A stretch of 64,000 nucleotides of DNA, from contig JBLWGC010000035.1 of assembly GCA_048772705.1 (NCBI GenBank), positions 310,001 to 374,000 on the forward strand, written 5' to 3'. The notes under the pieces were generated by a model that saw only the letters and a list, made by a program, of their open reading frames with translations, did no database searches and was not told where the DNA came from. Positions 51,235 through 62,300 of the stretch are shown here, piece after piece. The stretch is from Leidyana gryllorum EB-2025a (taxonomy: Eukaryota; Apicomplexa). The position numbers were made by a program, and so were the translations under genes. How positions within the stretch are numbered: position 1 is the first letter of the stretch; each line of letters opens with the position of its first letter.

Positions 51235-53115
51235 ATGGAGGGACTGAACACACTAATGTTCAATCAAATGCTCGACTTCCTGGAGACATTGGAGATACCG
51301 TATCTGCGAGGTGTTTCCACCAAATTTCGCGATCATATTGATAACAAGTTGATCTCCACACACATCAGTATCGTTGAGGATGACATAGCTTGTCTATCTA
51401 CGCTCCGTGTGTGGACAAGTTGGAAGATGCGGTCTGAGTGGATCGAGCGCTCCCTAAGCGCTATCACCCGCATCTCACTCAGCAGTGCAACACAGACAGT
51501 CATTGATGAATTCGCCAAAGAGATTCTGAAAAAGCCTCTGCTGTTGTCGTTGAGAGAAGTGTGTCTGGACCTCTGGGCGAGGGGACAAGCCCATCATTCG
51601 CTATCGATCAGTTGCCAGTGGCCGTCGCTGGAATACCTGGAAGTCTTGACTCTTCCCGTAGATTGGTTATTGGAGATTGACGCTCCTCGCTTAAAGACGG
51701 CCCTCCTTGGGACACATCTGATCAACTCTATCGAGCATGACTTGATTGGTGGAGACGACTACTCGGAAGATTGGGACACCCTGGCAGAAGAGGTCGGATT
51801 AGTGATTTTCGATGCCGACTGGGCCGGCAGCAAAGAGTCCTGGAAAAGACTAGATGGAGATTTATTGGGTGAAATCTTTGCATTGGCTCTGGTCGACTTG
51901 AGACTGGAGCGCAGTCCACTCAGTGAAGTGTGGCCATCATCTCAGGATGAATTAAGGTACGTAGTGGACTTTTACGACACGTTGGACCAACGATCACACC
52001 ACAGAACAGTGCATCAGCTCATGGTGGTGTGCTCAGAGCGCCTTCAGAAAGAGCTTCCAAGTCGCGTATGCCGGGCTCTAATGGGTCCCGCTCTGTTTCG
52101 GCAGTTTCTGAGCGAGAATTATGTGGTGCGCAGTCAATTATGGGCAGAGTGCGCGGAGACAGGAGACATCAGCGGGGTGCCTTTCTGGGTGGACAAGTTG
52201 CCATTGGGGTTGCATATGCCCGGTGTGCGCGAAGCAACAGATCATTACCACCAATGGGGGCGAACCGAAGCGAGTCAACCCGCTGAAGACATTTTCCACT
52301 TCGCTGGTGGGAACGCAGCAGTCGCAAGGACGGACAAAACGATTCTCGAGAAGATTCCTAAGGCCACGAATCTCAGATCGATTGATTTGTCTTATTGGGC
52401 CCTGAAGGACCTTTTGAAGCTATACGAGGGCGGGATTACATGGCCAGCAGAATGCCTGGTGATTCTCAGAGTACCGCTTCACAATCTCCCTCGTACTCAT
52501 GCGGAGAGTGTTCGAGACATCGAGATCTGGCGGACATCTAAAATCAATTGCGTCGTCCTCATGGATGAGTTTCGAACGACCACACAGATATTCTGGGTGT
52601 ATGTAGTCTGCTACCTCCTGTCGCTCGAAGGTCAAATAATTCGCCTCACCATTTCACACGTCTCCTTCTTTCCCTCACTGTGGCGACGATTGCTGTTGGA
52701 GTTAGCGAGCGGGAAGTATACAAATGACACCTTCACCACGCTTCTCACCCATCTCAAAGGGAAGCATTGGGAGATGAGGAGGGATGTCCATTTGGGGGCC
52801 TTGAGAGACCTCGTGAGCGAGGAGCTGGGGGCTTGTTTTGTCTCGAGTCAGTCGGCTGGGCTTCATTGCTCCCGAGTTGCCTTCCAGCGGTGGTACAGAG
52901 ACATGCTGGCAGAGACTCGCCCTGACTTTAGAGTCAAAGGGACATGTGATCCATATCTATGTGTTGGGAAGGCTCCCACCAATACAGCTTGGCACTTCAA
53001 GCGAGTACTGGCGGGTGACACTACGACGCTTAACGGCTGGGGTGTACCCTGTGACGTTCCGTGGATGCTGACTGACGATCAACGGGGACAGGTCGAAACT
53101 TTGCTGGGTCTGTGA
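51235..53115 (+). CDS. Orphan 626-residue protein, LRR/F-box-like feel
   Basis: Single exon from ATG 51235, which has a good context (GCCACCATGGAG). 626 residues, no signal peptide or membrane span. The N-terminus (MFNQMLDFLETLEIPYLRG, VSTKFRDHIDNKLIS) is reminiscent of an F-box start, and the following Leu-rich segments (LSLREVCLDLWARG, LEYLEVLTLPVDWL, LRSIDLSYWALKDLLKLYEG) of irregular LRRs, but neither is convincing. Cys and Trp occur in the C-terminal 100 residues. Likely lineage-specific. The only plus-strand gene inside the P1-P5 cluster. Confidence 0.6.
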   Translation: MEGLNTLMFNQMLDFLETLEIPYLRGVSTKFRDHIDNKLISTHISIVEDDIACLSTLRVWTSWKMRSEWIERSLSAITRISLSSATQTVIDEFAKEILKKPLLLSLREVCLDLWARGQAHHSLSISCQWPSLEYLEVLTLPVDWLLEIDAPRLKTALLGTHLINSIEHDLIGGDDYSEDWDTLAEEVGLVIFDADWAGSKESWKRLDGDLLGEIFALALVDLRLERSPLSEVWPSSQDELRYVVDFYDTLDQRSHHRTVHQLMVVCSERLQKELPSRVCRALMGPALFRQFLSENYVVRSQLWAECAETGDISGVPFWVDKLPLGLHMPGVREATDHYHQWGRTEASQPAEDIFHFAGGNAAVARTDKTILEKIPKATNLRSIDLSYWALKDLLKLYEGGITWPAECLVILRVPLHNLPRTHAESVRDIEIWRTSKINCVVLMDEFRTTTQIFWVYVVCYLLSLEGQIIRLTISHVSFFPSLWRRLLLELASGKYTNDTFTTLLTHLKGKHWEMRRDVHLGALRDLVSEELGACFVSSQSAGLHCSRVAFQRWYRDMLAETRPDFRVKGTCDPYLCVGKAPTNTAWHFKRVLAGDTTTLNGWGVPCDVPWMLTDDQRGQVETLLGL

Positions 53116-53331
53116 GCATGAAGTGCGGATACACAAAGCTAAAAAGAGGGTGCCTTGGTGTGACGGACGCATCATCTGATGTCAGGGATGGCGAAGTTTA
53201 GTTGTACAGGAATGCCACCTATTTGCAGTTGACATGCACAGACGAATAATAAAATAAGAGGGATTGCCCTCGAGTAGCTTGAAGCGACAAGTGTTGGGTG
53301 GCCAAAGTCTCTATACCTCGATGACGATAAA

Positions 53332-53918
53332 TCACTGGGGGAGTGGAGGGGTTGCGGTTTGAGGGATGGTGGGTGCAGTCTGGCCATGTAGTGTAGGCGG
53401 ACACACGTAAACCAAAGCTCGATCTGGAGCTGGCCCGGCGGTGGTATACTCCTGTTGGCTCGGAACGGCATAAGGAGGATAACTGGCAGGGTGCGCATAC
53501 ACGAACTGCTGGCCATATCCAGGGTGTACCGGTACCGGCTGAAGGATGCCGGCTTGTTGTGGCCATGGCTCTGGAGCATTCGTAGCATTCTCGGGCTGCT
53601 TCATACAGCTGACGAGACCTCCGGCTGGCTGTTGTGAAGCTTTGGCACCTTTCAAATCATTCTTGGCTGCTTTGGATGCCGATTTTTCCTGATCTTGCGG
53701 TTCTTTGGTTGCCATCTTCTCCGCATTTTTGCCATTGGAGTCGGATTGTTTAGCGCAGCCCCGAATGCAGCCCCACAGGCAGCACATACAGCAGCCGCTG
53801 TGTCACAGGTCGAAAGTGCAGGACGACACATTTACACTCACAGGATTGCCAGACCGATGACAAAGGCGAGAACTTCTTGCCATATTGGTCGTTTCTGTTT
53901 TATTACCCAATCAGCCAT
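53332..53918 (-). CDS. P2: single-span membrane protein with CCMCC motif
   Basis: Two exons, 53918-53842 and 53797-53332 (44 bp intron, phase 2), 180 residues. A short N-terminus MADWVIKQKRPIWQE precedes the helix VLAFVIGLAILGCCMCCLWG; the intron lies within it. CCMCC and CIRGC at the cytosolic edge could be palmitoylated. Then a Lys/Ala-rich stretch and a Pro/Tyr/Gln-rich tail (HPGYGQQFVYAHPASYPPYA). Same plan as P1, P3 and P4 although residues differ, so grouped by architecture and intron position rather than identity. Function unknown. Confidence 0.62.
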
Positions 53919-54189
53919 TGAGTTGCACCTTAGTTGTACTGTGGTTTTTTGCTTTTCGACCTCGATAGCCAGTCTGAGGCTTTTTTCTGGCCAGTCACAA
54001 CTGATCAGTGTACTTCCGCCCCTACCTGGGCCCACTAAGACAGCTCGAAATAAACCTATGGAGCAACACACTGGAATTCTATAACCCTTCAGGATCTGCT
54101 GAGAGGGTCCCCGCGCCAGAAAGATCTTGAATAGAGGAGAGAGTAGTGCACGAAGCAACCTTTCAATAGTTCTTTCCCGGAATGCGCCG

Positions 54190-54749
54190 TCAGGAGGTGT
54201 ACATGGCGTACATTTGCTGCGGTTGACCCTCAACCTGACTGTGAGCTGTCCCTGCTGCTGCTTGTGGTGGCACCTGGGCCCCCGCAAGATACCCTAGTGA
54301 AGGCGGGGGTGGGGCCGGAGTTGTTGCCGTCATCTGATGTACTTGCGGCAAACTTGTTTGAGGCACATTCTGCACCGGAATGTACTGCCAGCCCGGCTGC
54401 AGCACTGTGGTAGTTCCCAAGACCGCTCCATTGGCATCCAGTACGAGCGCTGGTACGCGAGCTTGTGGGGCGGGTTGCGACTTGACGCTCAGAGGTAATG
54501 GTAAAGCCGGAGTCATCTTGGGGGACTCAACGTGGGTCGACTGGGCCCATTTCATTGCGGCACATACACAGGCCGCTACGCAACAACACACTCTGAAGTG
54601 TTCGAGAAAGTGATCTGGATGAACTCATCATCTTCTTACGTGAGTGCTGCGCAAATAGCTAGGACCAAAATGATCAACCATTCGGGGCGCTCGCGGACAG
54701 CCGGTGGCACCCATACAAACTCGGTCGTGAAGTCCATATCTAGTTCCAT
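54190..54749 (-). CDS. P3: single-span membrane protein with Cys cluster
   Basis: Two exons, 54749-54640 and 54592-54190 (47 bp intron, phase 2), 170 residues. N-terminus MELDMDFTTEFVWVPPAVRE leads to the helix WLIILVLAICAALTVCCCVA with ACVCAAMKW after it. The phase-2 intron is again inside the helix, two codons before the Cys run. The tail is Pro/Gln-rich (LQPGWQYIPVQNVPQTSLPQ; APPPPSLGYLAG). Matches P1, P2 and P4 in plan. Function unknown. Confidence 0.62.
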
Positions 54750-55718
54750 GGTGATTTGTGATACTAAAATTGAGTGTTTTGTGCCTATACGGATTGATGG
54801 AGCGCGGAATAGGCATTCGCGACAGAACCAGTTTCGGCAGCAACTCCGGTACCCCTCTCAAAAATAGAAGGATGCCCCTATCCTTGGGTGAAACGAGTTG
54901 ATGGACACGAGGAGACACAGGGGGAACACACACTTCGACGACCGTCAAATGGCGAATACGACGCTTCAAACCCCATGAAGTGGTTGCCGCCGTCTCTCTA
55001 TTTGCACAAAGGTTGTCAACTTCATCATCAACAATTCCACTGAACGTGTAGTCGTCGCATGGTAACAAGAATTCGTCGAGCTGCCGAGGCTCTTCAAAAA
55101 GTGAGTTACAGAAGTCGAGGTCCTCACTGCACCATCTAGTAAAAGGCGAGATGGTGATAAGCGATGAGGGCCTTCCGAAACAAATTATTTTCCCACTGCC
55201 GAGGGAGCTGTGTTGCTCCTCTCTCTCACAATTTTGTTACGGTCACCTTGTTACACCTTTTTGAGTAAACCCTTACCAAAACGACCACTAACACCTCAGT
55301 TCCGGCCTAGTCATCTTTTTTCATCTCTATCAGTTCCTAAAATGGTCATCATGGCGACAACTGCTGGATTCCAATCCACCTCCTTCGTGCCATAACGAAA
55401 CCTTGACCGATCCCGAAGTCTACCTCTACCCCCAAACAGGTCATCCTGGTCGAACGACCCTTCACCTATAAGGAGAGGAACCCCAGAACCCCCATCGCGC
55501 AAACGACACCGGACTCAACTGGACATCCAAGACTAATCGAACGGGGGAATGGTACACCCTTTTTAGTACACTTTAAGTAACAACGAACACTTGCACCTTA
55601 GTTCCGGCCTAATTCTCCTAGTTCTCTCCTCTTGTGTCCCTCATTCCGACCCAAACATCACTTTGAACACTGTCCTGTCGGTATCTGACGCGAACCGACT
55701 GCTCAGGGATCACGGGTT
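54750..55718. other. Spacer about 970 bp with degenerate direct repeat
   Basis: Upstream of P3. Two related stretches occur: TTACACCTTTTTGAGTAAAC followed by CACCTCAGTTCCGGCCTAGT (about 55250-55310) and TACACCCTTTTTAGTACACT followed by CACCTTAGTTCCGGCCTAAT (about 55552-55613). Both contain AGTTCCGGCCTA. No convincing gene on either strand. Could be remnants of a mobile element or duplicated 3' end. Confidence 0.4.
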
Positions 55719-55951
55719 TTACACTAATTGATATCTCTCTGCTGGGGACATATGTCGGTCGTTCACTGATCGTTCGTTCATTTGAAGGCTCTCTATGCGG
55801 GGTAGACTAGTTTACAAATTTCGGTCAGGGCCGTCGTCCCAGCGAAGGGGACACAACGAGCATGAGTGAATGATTTAGCTAAAATCTTCAACTTACCTGC
55901 GGGGTGCAGTAACTGTATCAAGAAGCGGTTCGTAGGGGGAGGAGCAGCCAT
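55719..55951 (-). CDS. Possible tiny two-exon gene
   Basis: ATG 55951 gives MAAPPPTNRFLIQLLHPA, with a good donor (GGTAAGT at 55896) and an acceptor at 55793, continuing ESLQMNERSVNDRHM to a stop at 55719: 42 residues in total. Phases match (1/1) but the intron (104 bp) is longer than usual and the product is too short to judge. Listed for completeness only. Confidence 0.18.
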
Positions 55952-56438
55952 TGCACTACTGGTGTTTGTGATTCCTCCGGGAGGGCTCAACTAAGTTTTG
56001 TTCTCCCACCCGAGACTTTCTGAGAAGGCGGACGGGGCTCGTCCCGACGCCGACATCCGAGCCATGGACGTAAGTGATCGACGCCAGCATTGGAGCAGCA
56101 GATGTCAACGAGTGGGAGCACCACTTCTCGGACATGGAACTGAAAGTCTCATGCGGTCGGCAGATTTGTGGAGATCCACCTCTGAAGGATGAATGAAAGT
56201 GTAGAAGGTGGAGACCGACTCAACAAATCGGTCCCTATCAATCGGTGAGCCGATCGGTTCGACCACCTAACTCTACAGCAGGATAGATCTGATTCCAAAA
56301 TCGATATACCTACGGCGAAAGCCATGTCAAAAGACTACTTCTGACCGATAGAATGAAAATTGCGACAGAATTGGCAGCCACTGGAACCTAACATCTACAT
56401 CTGGAGATGCTTGGCCAGTGTGAGGTGGACTCAAGTAG
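55952..56438. other. Spacer about 490 bp
   Basis: Between the doubtful tiny gene and the stop of P4. A few short open frames on both strands show no protein-like composition. Contains GATCGGT/ACCGATC-like palindromic words near 56230-56262. Nothing assignable. Confidence 0.4.
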
Positions 56439-56947
56439 TCAAGACCGTGCATTATATGCTTGTGGCGGCGGAATGGTTGCTGGTGGGTAAGCGGCCTGGG
56501 GATACATTGCTGGTTGCGGCGGGTAATATGGTTGCGGATAGGTTGGTAGTGGGGGCTGTTGGGGCACAGCACGTGACGCCGGAGGACACTGCTCGTGTGT
56601 GGCCCCCACGTTGAAATTGCCAGAGACTGGTTGGGAGGCCTCGATCACAATGCGGGTGCACGGCTTCTCAGGCGACCCCCCAGCCTGTTGCGAGTGAGCC
56701 ACTGGCGAGGCCGACTTCTCACGAGAAGCATCTTTTTTGAATTGCATCAGGGGTCTCGGATAGCCATACTTCTGACGGGATGGGAACCATCCACACCAGA
56801 GGATCCGGCAGACGATGGCAATGCCGATCCTGTTGCAGCTACCTTTTCAATCAACGAGTCAACTTACGCAATGGACACCGCCATCCACACATATCCCCAC
56901 CATGGGATTTGCACCTTTGGTGGGTCGAGTTTGCTGAAGTTGGACAT
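56439..56947 (-). CDS. P4: single-span membrane protein with P/Q/Y-rich tail
   Basis: Two exons, 56947-56868 and 56829-56439 (38 bp intron, phase 2), 156 residues. MSNFSKLDPPKVQIPWWGYV leads into the helix VWMAVSIAIGIAIVCRILWC, interrupted by the phase-2 intron, then basic juxtamembrane residues (PSRQKYGYPR). The tail ends YPQPYYPPQPAMYPQAAYPP, very like the tail of P1. Fewer cysteines than P1-P3. Function unknown. Confidence 0.62.
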
Positions 56948-57247
56948 TGAACCTGAAATTTGGCGTGTCTCTCGCACCGGCAACTCCAACATGAAGTTTT
57001 CGTTCAAGTGTGTGAACAGCACAAAAATACAGATCTACTACTAATGTAAGTAAGAGAACGTGGATGCGAAACATCCTTTCAATGACGCGTGAGCCGCCCC
57101 CCATGTGCCAACAACCTATTAGAGATGTGGTGTTCTGCAACCAAGAGTAGGCGAAAGCGCCAATCAGTACGACTCACTCATTGATTCCGAAAGAGAAAGG
57201 GGTTGTGGCTGGCGACTGTCAAGTGAAAAGCTCCGAAACTCCTCCAT
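56948..57247. other. Spacer, 300 bp
   Basis: Between P4 and P5 on the minus strand. A Leu-rich open frame occurs here antisense and upstream of the P4 ATG, but it has no splice or start that connects sensibly. Nothing else seen. Confidence 0.4.
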
Positions 57248-57693
57248 TCATTGTTTTGAAACCCGAGGTTCCGAGTTGCCGAGGCCCTCATAGTCTGTTA
57301 GCCTCCCGTCATAACTTGGTATTAATACTCCCATTTGTACATGCGCAGTGCTGGCCGACGCCAAAGATCCATGTTTAGGTTTCCATGACGTGTCATCAGC
57401 CACTTCAATAGTGGCCAATTCCAAGTCTGGTCCCGGCCTCAGTTTCAGACTCTGGTAGTATATCAGATAGTACATTCTGGAAACAACCCCTCGTCACAAA
57501 GTCACCATCTGTGGGTACCAACTCACATAATAACAAAGCTGCAAGAGAGACAAAGAGAGTTCAAACCGCTCACTCCCCCTTACAATACGGTAATAATCAA
57601 ACCCAGCAGAACCAAGAGTGTACAGGCAGTGCTCCAACCAAACTGTGTAACGTTATCATACTCCTCTTCCAAACTTCGCAACATCGCAAACAT
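57248..57693 (-). CDS. P5: small single-span membrane protein with 12-nt microexon
   Basis: Three exons, 57693-57584, 57538-57527, 57476-57248, introns 45 and 50 bp, both phase 2, 116 residues. N-terminus MFAMLRSLEEEYDNVTQFGW, then the helix STACTLLVLLGLIITV, the microexon adding about four hydrophobic residues (FFVII), then MYYLIYYQSLKLRPG and a hydrophilic tail of 80 residues without the Pro/Gln run. Skipping the microexon leaves the frame intact because donor and acceptor phases are the same. Shares gene size, topology, strand and phase-2 intron in the helix with P1-P4. Confidence 0.55.
57527..57538 (-). other. 12-nt microexon of P5
   Basis: Flanked on the minus strand by TCTCTTGCAG upstream and GTGAGTTGG downstream, both strong signals, with only 12 nt between. 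It would encode residues in the membrane helix. Being a multiple of three and phase 2/2 it can be skipped without a frameshift. Confidence 0.45.
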
Positions 57694-58021
57694 CTCCTCA
57701 GCGTTAATACCATTTCATCTCGTAAAAATCCCGATACCTAATTAGCAAAATAAGATCAGATCTAGAGTACTATCACCAAAAGAGCGATAAGTGTCTCAGC
57801 CCCACACCAGAATGGGAATAGATGTCAATCAAATAGACCAACGCAGGTTGCGAATACCTTGAAACTGCCAGAATTACCCATTAACGACTTGTCTAATGTG
57901 TGTGCAAAAGTGTGTGTCCTCACTACGACCGCCCGATTTCTCAGCTCCAAACGGACACGTGGAGCACAAACGGTTGCTGATTAATGAATAGATACTGAGT
58001 GTTATGTAGTAGATTTGCCGA
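57694..58021. other. Spacer, 328 bp
   Basis: Between P5 and the 65-residue membrane protein. AT-richer than neighbours. No motif or exon seen. Confidence 0.4.
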
Positions 58022-58219
58022 CTACGCACTCTTCTTCGAATCAGATGCCCCCTTAGAGTCTCGGTAGCTTTCTCGAAGCAGTAGAACCACCCTATCATTA
58101 TCATGTGTGACTTCCCTGGCCTCGGACGCAGCCCACCACAAGATTACAGCCCCGCATTGGACCAATCCAACTGTCAGGGCAAAGCCAAATGCCACTTTGC
58201 GCGAAAGTAGCTCTTCCAT
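58022..58219 (-). CDS. Tiny single-span membrane protein
   Basis: Single exon, 65 residues from ATG 58219 (MEELLSRKVAF). One membrane helix, FALTVGLVQCGAVILWW, then a charged 40-residue tail ending KGASDSKKSA. Size and topology would suit a minor respiratory or secretory complex subunit, or a sixth member of the P cluster, but there is no intron or Cys run and no motif decides it. ATG is 45 bp head-to-head from the next gene. Confidence 0.5.
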   Translation of the reverse strand: MEELLSRKVAFGFALTVGLVQCGAVILWWAASEAREVTHDNDRVVLLLRESYRDSKGASDSKKSA

Positions 58220-58264
58220 AGTATTACAGTAATATTTGTTTGCAGGTGCATCACGCACCCCTAA

Positions 58265-59329
58265 ATGACGGTGACGGTGACCCCGCCAATTTCGTCCATC
58301 AAACCCTCACCCCCTGAGTATACAGGAATTAGCTCAGCAAGAGACGATTTATTGCGCAACAAACATGTGTATAAACAAGAAGGGCTTGTCCAACCGAGAC
58401 GTGCGCACCCCGATCGTTACGTTGACGGTGTGGCCACTCTCCTCAAGGAAGATAATTCGAACTCTTTGTCGGAATCCGCGCGGCCCTCAGCAACGCGAAG
58501 ACGCCGGGCAGAGGAGAACGCGGGCGCAGGGGTCTCAGACACACTAGCCTTCGACGACGCGGCCTCCCCGCCCCGACCCAGACGGGCAGTTAAGAAGACG
58601 TCATTGGACCCTCGTCAGCTGTTTGTGAGTCGATGGATACAACGTGACGATCCGGGCAAACGGTCAATGGAACTGATGGTCGGCCGCGTCCCCAACAGCG
58701 TCGATTATTTCAGTGTACCCACCCCCGACGACATCGATGTTTCCGCACTGTACAAACGCGAACGTCGAGCTGTCGATACTGTTCGGGACCCCAACAGAGA
58801 CAACCTCACGGTACGTTTCGTTCAACTCCCTCCTTCTATTGGCTGCTCAGCACAACGGGGCGCTAACCTGTCGCGATGACGCCGAAGTTGCAGATGCTCT
58901 GCCCAACGTTGAGGGCCGCTCGATGGAACTGCCATATTGTGCGGAGAATGACAATCCTGTCGAGGGTAGTCGTGATCATCTTGATGTAAGGATATGACAT
59001 GTCAAACGGTATAACATTTGACTTTATAGCGACGGTTGTACGTCGGAGATTCTTCCGAAAGGACATCAGTTAGACTCACAGGGCCACAGGGAGCGATAAC
59101 CAGTCTTACTGGAGACGGCGATAGGGAAGAAAAACAGAAGAGAGGGCGGCGGCAAGTCCGGGCCCAATGGATGGACACCGACTCCGGCCAAAGACTCAAG
59201 TCGCTGCTGCAATTTGACCAAACAACTGTTGCCGATGAAGAACCCCCCCTGTCGATAACAACGTCTCAGGAGTCTGTGAATGCGGAGAGAGAAGTCATAG
59301 CTCCACCTAATGAAGATGTTCAATGTTGA
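58265..59329 (+). CDS. Unknown hydrophilic protein, three exons
   Basis: Exons 58265-58810, 58851-58985, 59030-59329 (introns 40 and 44 bp, phase 0), 326 residues. Basic and disordered at the start (MTVTVTPPISSIKPSPPEY; PSATRRRRAEENAG). A more ordered core, DPRQLFVSRWIQRDDPGKRS then MELMVGRVPNSVDYFSVPTP and VSALYKRERR, is not one I recognise. The end is acidic. No membrane span. Stop lies 18 bp before the kinase ATG. Confidence 0.6.
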
Positions 59330-59347
59330 TTTTTGATTTTGTTCCAC

Positions 59348-62300
59348 ATGGGCGGGACAAATGACCTGTCTCCCACTTCAACTGTGTCAACCACCAGTAG
59401 CACTCAAGCCAGCTTCTGTTTGAGTTGCACTCGCTCATATGAGGCTCTGGAGGAGAAGGCCATCGATCTTCAAGTCCCATATATATTGAGCACTATTGCT
59501 AATCGCATATATGGCAGAAGACAGAGTCATTGTCCACGCAAAGAGCAATGTCACCCCTTCCATATATTCTTCATGTTGTATAGTGTTCCCCTCCAGTGTG
59601 CTGCCCTGCCCGAGTCCATAAAGCATGGTATGCCGACACAGAAAACACGCAACTCTCTACAACATTCGATATACTAGATGTTGCGACTTTCCAAGCGGAG
59701 GCTAAAACTCTCTTCGCTGATCTGGTGTGGGCCGCGGCGAGAGTCTTGAAGAGTCAGAAGCGCCCCGAGGACCTCCGCACGGCCAATTTGCAGCTTGCTG
59801 CTGCCGAAATACTGTCGTAAGATTGTCGCACACGTGCGTGCACAGTTGGGCGGTTTTCAGAGGCAACTTAATTGCTGCGCGACGCCTAACTGACGAGTGT
59901 CTGGCGTCCCCTTCCAAAATGGGCCCGTCACGACCCCAATCCCACACTGAACCGCCATTTATCGTGCGGATTATAGTACTATTCCAAGTCTTTAGTCTGT
60001 TTCATGAAGGGAGTGCCAGCAAGGGACTGAAACTCATTAATGATTACAAAGACCTCTTCACCCAGGATCCTTGGGCTTCCAAATTGATTGCTGATGGATC
60101 GTTTTCAGACTCTGTAAGTTGACAGATGTGCCAACTCGTTGTCTTGCCTGTTCCGATGTTCCACAATGACCGCCTCGTCGATCAGAGGGATCGTGCCATA
60201 GGAGCTGATCTGTACGCCCACTTATTGGGAGTAAAAGCAGGAAGGGTGACGCCTGGTCCTAGTAACAAAGACGAGAGACGACAGGCTTCCTCCATTGGAC
60301 AGAAGCTGCCCTCAGAGCATGCTAGTCGAGTGGTGATGCGACTCTTTGATCACCGAAGTGACAACGGAGAACGTTTCAAGATATTGAAAGAGATTGAGAA
60401 CTTCCCAGGTGCTTGGAGGGAAGAGCCGGCCAGTTGGATAAATCACATATGTGCGCTGGAGTCGGCCTTAGATAACGGGTGAGCGGCGCCGTTTGACACT
60501 TGAGACACCTTGGTGCCTTCAGAGCACGATTGGAGGCTGAAAAAATAGCAGGCAAACTGGCCCCAATTCTGCCAGATGCCGGGAAGGAGACTGATGAGAT
60601 ACAGAGACTATACACACTGAGAACCATGTTGCGTCGAGACTTGTTCGCATCCGAGATCGAGTACGGGGAGAAACACCTGACTGAGAAAGCAGCGATACGA
60701 CACACGTTTGCGGACATCGTGTTTGCTGAGTGGTTGCCTTTGTGGCCTCCTGAAATGGTAAAGTATGCAATGGACTATGCAGAGTCGCCGTCGGTCCCCT
60801 CATATGAGATGGATCTCATGACGGTGGCCCGAGGGGAAATGCTTCTGGCCCACGAAGCCCTAATGCGGCAGGGATTACTGGCCTGTCTGAAACATGCTGA
60901 TCGAAGCCGAGCGTGTTACAAGCAGGGTGAAGAGGACATGTTGACTGTTCGGGGATCCACTTTCCCGTCGGCCAATGCTCAGTACGGCATCCCCCTGAAG
61001 CTTCCGGTAGTGGCCTGCTTGGCTCTGATCAAGTTGCTGTCAATTCAAGATACAGATGTCAATCCGAAGGTCAGAGAGGCGCTGACAAGATGGACAGCCG
61101 AAGTTTCCCGTTTGTCGGACGAAGGCCGTTTAAGTGGCGTTGTGCCACAACTGATGGCGGGGATCCTGAATCTGAAACTGTGGCCTGAGCCTAATATGCG
61201 GCTGGCGCTCAAACACTTGAAGACTGCGGCGTCTGTGTCAAGTGGGGGTAAATTAGGTACCAATCGTAGGCTGTCGGTCTTCCGTGCGGGGCATCAAGGG
61301 TCATCGATGCCCGAGATACGAGTGTCATATGATGATGTCGACTATGTCATAAATTTGGATCAAGAGAAGCTCTCATATGACCTCAGCGGTCCCCTGACTT
61401 ACAGGGCTCGTGAACAAGTTTGGGCCCTCTATATAGGCGTCTTCGAGTCGTCCTTCCGACAGACTTTGAGCTCCTATCTGTCCTCTGATGCGGAAACCAA
61501 TCCCGCAGCGGCTCGCATGACGGGTGTCACGGTGGAGAGGCTCTGTACGGAGCTATTGGCTCTGTACGAACAGCAACCAGCACGGGGGGGTGTGGAGCGT
61601 CGAGAATTGCATATGGCACTTCTGATCCGGTTCGATCGCATGAGAGATGCTCTGGCAATCGCCAACGGTCTGCGTAAAAGCGATCAACTCTCGGTGGACG
61701 CTGCATATTGGATAGCCGCGGATATGGTGCGGCGGAGTGATGACAAAGGGTGTGTCAGTCTGTGTGAGAAGATGTGGGACCGTTTGGAAGTGAGTCGAGA
61801 GCCAGAGAAGCATACGCGCTTTTATGAAATGTATGCCGCTTCCCTTCTCGAACTCGACAGAGTCGATGAGTGCCTTGAGAAGTATCACGCCATTGCCGCC
61901 AGCGATCCGGCCCACATTCGAGCTTTGTACAAGATAGCCTTGATAACGGAAGAACGACTACACAAACCTGATGATGCTATCAAGGATTACGACAAAGTTT
62001 TAGCGGCAGCAGATGAATTGGCCCATTCGGGGCGTATAGCCTCAGATGGGGACGACAGACTGAAGATCGCGAGGATTTTTCAACCAACGGGACCATCCCC
62101 GATCCTATTCACGGAAAAGGATGTGCAACGCTATAGACTGTGTGCCCTGTTGGCAACTGCTCTACACAAACTGCGGTGGCCAAGAGGACAGGTGGCGTCG
62201 GTGAGTCTGAAGTTTAGAGTCTCTCACGTCTTGTTAGGATGGCAGTATATACTTTACGGAGCGGGGCGCTCAGCTCGAGGAAGCTGCCCAATCGGTGACA

